This document shows, in pieces, positions 13,668-15,478 of a stretch of 15,478 nucleotides of DNA. Positions within the stretch are counted from its first letter, which is position 1. Every line of letters starts with the position of its first letter. The notes beneath the pieces were generated by a model. It was not told where the DNA came from, ran no database searches, and was given only the letters and a program-made list of their open reading frames with translations. This DNA comes from Bacillota bacterium (GTDB lineage Bacteria > Bacillota > Clostridia > Tissierellales > Peptoniphilaceae): the NCBI GenBank assembly GCA_023393815.1, contig JAEXBU010000086.1:1-15478 (forward strand). Reading direction: 5' to 3'. The translations under genes and the position numbers were made by a program.

Positions 13668-13910
13668 ATGAAATACAACTACAGAAAACTTGAAGGAAGA
13701 ATAGTAGAAATTTGTGTTAGCAGGACGAACTTTGCCAAGGAAATGGGACTTTCAGAGCGTTCGATCTCTCTGAAACTCAACAATCGTGTTCCGTGGAAAC
13801 AAACAGAAATATCCAAGGCTATGGAGATATTGAAAATCGATCCTTCAGAAGTTCAGGACTATTTTTTTAATCAAAAAGTTCAAGTAATACGAACAAAAGG
13901 CATAAAGTGA
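13668..13910 (+). CDS. Cro-like phage regulator (DUF739 family)
   Basis: The ATG has AAAGGCGG (13655-13662) upstream. The 80 residues match the DUF739 pattern of small phage proteins: an opening YNYRKLEGRIVE, an HTH (TNFAKEMGLSERSISLKLNN near 20-40), W-K-Q-T-E-I, and KIDPSEVQDYFF near the end. As the first gene rightward of the divergent control region it is in Cro position and likely represses the leftward promoter during lytic growth. A 17-bp operator-like site lies in its last codons (13878-13894), so it may bind within its own gene or affect downstream transcription. Confidence 0.85.
   Translation: MKYNYRKLEGRIVEICVSRTNFAKEMGLSERSISLKLNNRVPWKQTEISKAMEILKIDPSEVQDYFFNQKVQVIRTKGIK
13878..13894. 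promoter_or_regulatory. Outlying 17-bp operator-like site inside the Cro-like gene
   Basis: GTTCAAGTAATACGAAC has the same left half and AAC end as the sites in the switch region about 250 bases away. It could act as a distant operator for looping. Confidence 0.4.
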
Positions 13911-13968
13911 GTCTTTGTGTAAGGATTTTTAGGTAATACACATCAAGTATCGAAAGGTGAATGAAGTT

Positions 13969-14091
13969 ATGAAAGTTGAAGTCATTAAAGCCGAACCTAT
14001 CGATAAAGATATGTTTCAGCGGTTCATCAGCATATTAGGAGAAGAGTTTATTAAGTGGGAGGATGAACAAGATGCAAAAGAAAAAAGGTAG
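13969..14091 (+). CDS. Small early phage protein, 40 aa, unknown
   Basis: The ATG has AAAGGTGA about nine bases upstream (13953-13960). The 40-residue product begins MKVEVIKAEPIDKDMFQR and contains FISILGEEFIKWEDE, a charged, probably helical peptide. It overlaps the next gene by about 20-30 bases, typical of packed phage early genes, and its end carries that gene's ribosome binding site. No family recognised. Confidence 0.55.
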   Translation: MKVEVIKAEPIDKDMFQRFISILGEEFIKWEDEQDAKEKR

Positions 14092-14296
14092 ACCCTACAC
14101 AAAGATGTACATGGAGCAAAAATACCGTGAAAGAAGGCAGGTTGCAATAGTTGTGATCGTCAGTTTAATCGCTTTCTTAACCATGATGTTTTATCCCGTT
14201 GGAGACGCTATGGCGGAGGGTGTATACGACCAATTGGAAGCTAAATCGAATTGGGCAGTTGAATACAGTAAAGCGAACGGCGACTACCCATTTTAA
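14072..14296 (+). CDS. Small single-pass membrane protein of phage early region
   Basis: Two ATGs are possible: 14063, directly against the GGGAGG (14057-14062), and 14072, nine bases after it; 14072 is preferred for spacing. The 74-residue product has a strongly basic N-terminus (QKKKGRPYTK, ERRQ), one hydrophobic helix near residues 26-45 (VAIVVIVSLIAFLTMMFYPV), and a tail EAKSNWAVEYSKANGDYPF. By the positive-inside rule the N-terminus is cytoplasmic; cleavage after AMA is also possible. Function unknown. A candidate antisense RNA faces its mRNA 54 bases downstream, so a membrane toxin or lysogeny-conversion peptide is conceivable but unproven. Confidence 0.65.
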   Translation: MQKKKGRPYTKMYMEQKYRERRQVAIVVIVSLIAFLTMMFYPVGDAMAEGVYDQLEAKSNWAVEYSKANGDYPF

Positions 14297-14349
14297 ATAC
14301 GATGGAATATCGTGAGTACATTTATCTGAAATCCTACACAAGCAAGTAC

Positions 14350-14387
14350 AAAAAAAGATCCCACAACGAAAAAATCGTTGCAGGATC
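14350..14387 (-). terminator. Intrinsic terminator reading leftward
   Basis: In the - strand RNA a 13-bp stem (14387-14375 with 14369-14357, two G-U pairs) with a U5 loop is followed by seven U (14356-14350). In the + strand RNA the two G-U pairs become C-A mismatches and there is no U run, so direction is clear. Confidence 0.75.
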
Positions 14388-14399
14388 AACAAATTAACC
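14350..14399 (-). ncRNA. Candidate ~50-nt antisense small RNA
   Basis: It would start near 14399 from the - strand promoter at 14406-14434 and stop at the terminator at 14350-14387. Almost the whole RNA is the terminator hairpin plus a short AU-rich 5' end. It faces the rightward early mRNA between the small membrane protein gene and the 52-aa gene. Inferred from signals, not from a known RNA family. Confidence 0.45.
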
Positions 14400-14405
14400 A
14401 CCATA

Positions 14406-14434
14406 AGTATACCACGAGGAGGAAATCATGTCAC
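14406..14434 (-). promoter_or_regulatory. Leftward promoter of the candidate antisense RNA
   Basis: On the - strand GTGACA (14434-14429), 17 bases, TATACT (14411-14406), with TG one base before the -10. This is 5/6 at -35 and 5/6 at -10 plus an extended -10. It overlaps the ribosome binding site and start of the rightward 52-aa gene. Confidence 0.55.
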
Positions 14435-14586
14435 GCATTGATGACAAACTCATTGAAGAAATGGCAACAGTAGAAGCACATATCGAAGACTGTATGTACT
14501 ACATCAATCGAGCGAAAGAAGCTGAATTGGAATTGCAAATTTGGCTGAAAAAGCAAGATGAAATCTTTGATCGGATGATGGCGTGA
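14428..14586 (+). CDS. Small phage protein, 52 aa, unknown
   Basis: The ATG has GGAGG (14418-14422) five bases upstream, a strong site. The 52 residues (MSRIDDKLIEEM, then YYINRAKEAELELQIWLKKQ) read as one long amphipathic helix, likely a coiled coil. The stop overlaps the region of the gam ribosome binding site, 14 bases before that gene, so it belongs to the same transcript. No family recognised; small helical proteins before gam are common in phage recombination modules. Confidence 0.65.
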   Translation: MSRIDDKLIEEMATVEAHIEDCMYYINRAKEAELELQIWLKKQDEIFDRMMA

Positions 14587-14600
14587 TGGGAGGAAAAACG

Positions 14601-15140
14601 ATGGAAAACTTAGCAATTAAAGAACAAGAAATGGAACAAACCGCAGCACAAGAACAGCCCTGGAAGATTAAGTCGTTAGATGATGCCGATTGGGCTATCA
14701 GAACAATCCGTGACGCAGAGAAAGACAGAGATCAAAAACTGGACTATATCAAGCGAGAGAAAGAACGCCTGAAAGCCTTCGAGGACAAAGTTAAAAAAGA
14801 CGAGATCGAAGAAACGGCCTTTTTAAGATCGTGCTTATCCGACTACATCGCAGAGCAAAAAGACGAGAATCCCAAGTTTAAACTGGCTACTCTTAACGGT
14901 TCCGCAAGCGTGAGAACCAATAAGAAATGGACTTACGACGATGAGGCTGTACTGGAAGCGTTAAAGAAAGATGAAGACCTACAAGGCTATATCCGGATCA
15001 AGGAAGAGATCAACAAGGCACAAATGAAGAAAGACTTTATAGTCACGGGAGCCGGGGCGGTCGTCACGAAAGATGGCGAAGTTATCGACGGTATCACTGT
15101 AACCCTTGAAAAGTCACTAAGCCTTAAATTTAGCGAATAG
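14601..15140 (+). CDS. gam: Host-nuclease inhibitor Gam family protein
   Basis: ATG 14601 is chosen, with GGGAGG (14588-14593) seven bases upstream; an in-frame GTG at 14583 lies before that site. The 179 residues fit the Mu Gam family (double-stranded DNA-end binding, protecting ends from exonuclease): IKSLDDADWAIRTIRDAE near 29-46, a long Lys/Glu coiled coil (about 45-90), ETAFLRSCLSDYIAEQ, and a small beta part from about 100 (LNGSASVRTNKKWTYDD) to the end with YIRIKEEINKAQMKKDF. It is followed 13 bases later by an annealing-protein gene, a typical phage recombination pair. Acts in the cytoplasm on linear phage DNA. Confidence 0.88.
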   Translation: MENLAIKEQEMEQTAAQEQPWKIKSLDDADWAIRTIRDAEKDRDQKLDYIKREKERLKAFEDKVKKDEIEETAFLRSCLSDYIAEQKDENPKFKLATLNGSASVRTNKKWTYDDEAVLEALKKDEDLQGYIRIKEEINKAQMKKDFIVTGAGAVVTKDGEVIDGITVTLEKSLSLKFSE

Positions 15141-15153
15141 AAAGGTGGCTACT

Positions 15154-15478
15154 ATGTGGAGCATCAGACCATTACGAGCCGATGAACTCGAAGTGAGAGC
15201 GCAGATCGTCAGAGAGGGCGGTTTTTCCGTTCTACTCTACAAGAACGCACGATCCGATATGAATGTCTTAGATGAAACATTCGGGCCTTCCAACTGGCAA
15301 AGGAAGCATACAGTCATTAACAATAATTTATTCTGTTCCGTCCTAATTTGGGATGATGAGAAAAAGGAATGGATCGAAAAGCAAGATGTAGGTGTTCCCT
15401 CCAATACCGAAGAAGAAAAAGGGGAAGCGTCAGATGCTTTCAAAAGAGCGTGTACAAACGTTGGGATCGGAAGAGAAC
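15154..15478 (+). CDS. Rad52-like single-strand annealing protein (3' end outside window)
   Basis: The ATG has AAAGGTGG (15141-15148) five bases upstream, and the frame stays open to the window edge (108 codons visible). It reads MWSIRPLRADELEVRAQ, then GFSVLLYKNARSDMNVLDET and FGPSNWQRKHTVINNNLFCS, and near the edge KQDVG, a run of Glu/Lys, EASDAFKRAC and VGIGRE. The last part matches the pattern of Rad52-type annealing proteins, in which a helix with A..DA.KRA precedes a G-x-G. It would pair complementary single strands in phage recombination, next to Gam. Family call is by motif memory and the C-terminal part cannot be checked. Confidence 0.75.
   Translation, partial: MWSIRPLRADELEVRAQIVREGGFSVLLYKNARSDMNVLDETFGPSNWQRKHTVINNNLFCSVLIWDDEKKEWIEKQDVGVPSNTEEEKGEASDAFKRACTNVGIGRE

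Noticed and set aside
13916..13942. TGTGTA...TACACA inverted repeat after the Cro-like gene
   Set aside because: Arms of only 6 bp with a 15-base gap in AT-rich DNA and no promoter or T run attached; not better than chance.
14431..14616. 61-codon leftward frame that could be served by the leftward terminator at 14350-14387
   Set aside because: It is antisense to the 52-aa gene and the gam start, has no ribosome binding site, and the leftward promoter lies at its far end, not before it.
1..15478. CRISPR arrays, insertion sequences and rRNA genes
   Set aside because: I looked for regularly spaced repeats, transposase motifs and rRNA segments and saw none.

Overview
The window joins a host chromosomal segment (about 1-8851) to the left end of a prophage (about 8830 to the right edge). 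The host looks like a Gram-positive anaerobe of the Clostridia/Tissierellia kind. The grounds are strong AGGAGG-type ribosome binding sites, a type IV pilus-type assembly gene set with no secretin gene in view, a cell-wall amidase with a copper-amine-oxidase-like stalk domain, and tRNAs with encoded CCA. Genus cannot be read from the sequence. The prophage part looks more AT-rich than the host part.

Host part, all on the + strand. The window opens in the 3' end of topA (three zinc ribbons). It is followed by a tight cluster: a PilB/GspE ATPase, a PilC/GspF membrane protein, one type IV pilin-like protein, a prepilin peptidase, and a one-pass protein that appears to fuse a PilM-like cytoplasmic half to a PilN-like outer half. 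Together these would make a very small type IV pilus or competence pseudopilus machine. Next come a PurM/HypE-like protein, a secreted N-acetylmuramoyl-L-alanine amidase with its own promoter and a terminator on its stop codon, an XTP/dITP pyrophosphatase, and a tRNA-His/tRNA-Leu pair behind a near-consensus promoter that lies inside a large inverted repeat.

Prophage part. A large serine recombinase gene on the - strand ends inside the 3' end of tRNA-Leu, which marks the attachment site. To its right on the - strand lie a lipoprotein gene preceded by a LexA/SOS-box-like site and four consecutive regulators: a single-HTH protein, a double-HTH protein sharing its C-terminal tail, and two different LexA/CI-type S24 repressors. 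A divergent control region (13508-13667) carries a leftward promoter, a rightward promoter and a family of 17-bp GTTCA...AAC sites. Rightward early genes follow: a Cro-like DUF739 protein, a 40-aa protein, a small one-pass membrane protein, a 52-aa protein, a Gam-type host-nuclease inhibitor and the start of a Rad52-like annealing protein cut by the window edge.

Two promoter-plus-terminator pairs do not serve any visible gene: one rightward at about 10376-10460 and one leftward at about 14434-14350. Each would make a small structured RNA, and they are the least explained signals here.
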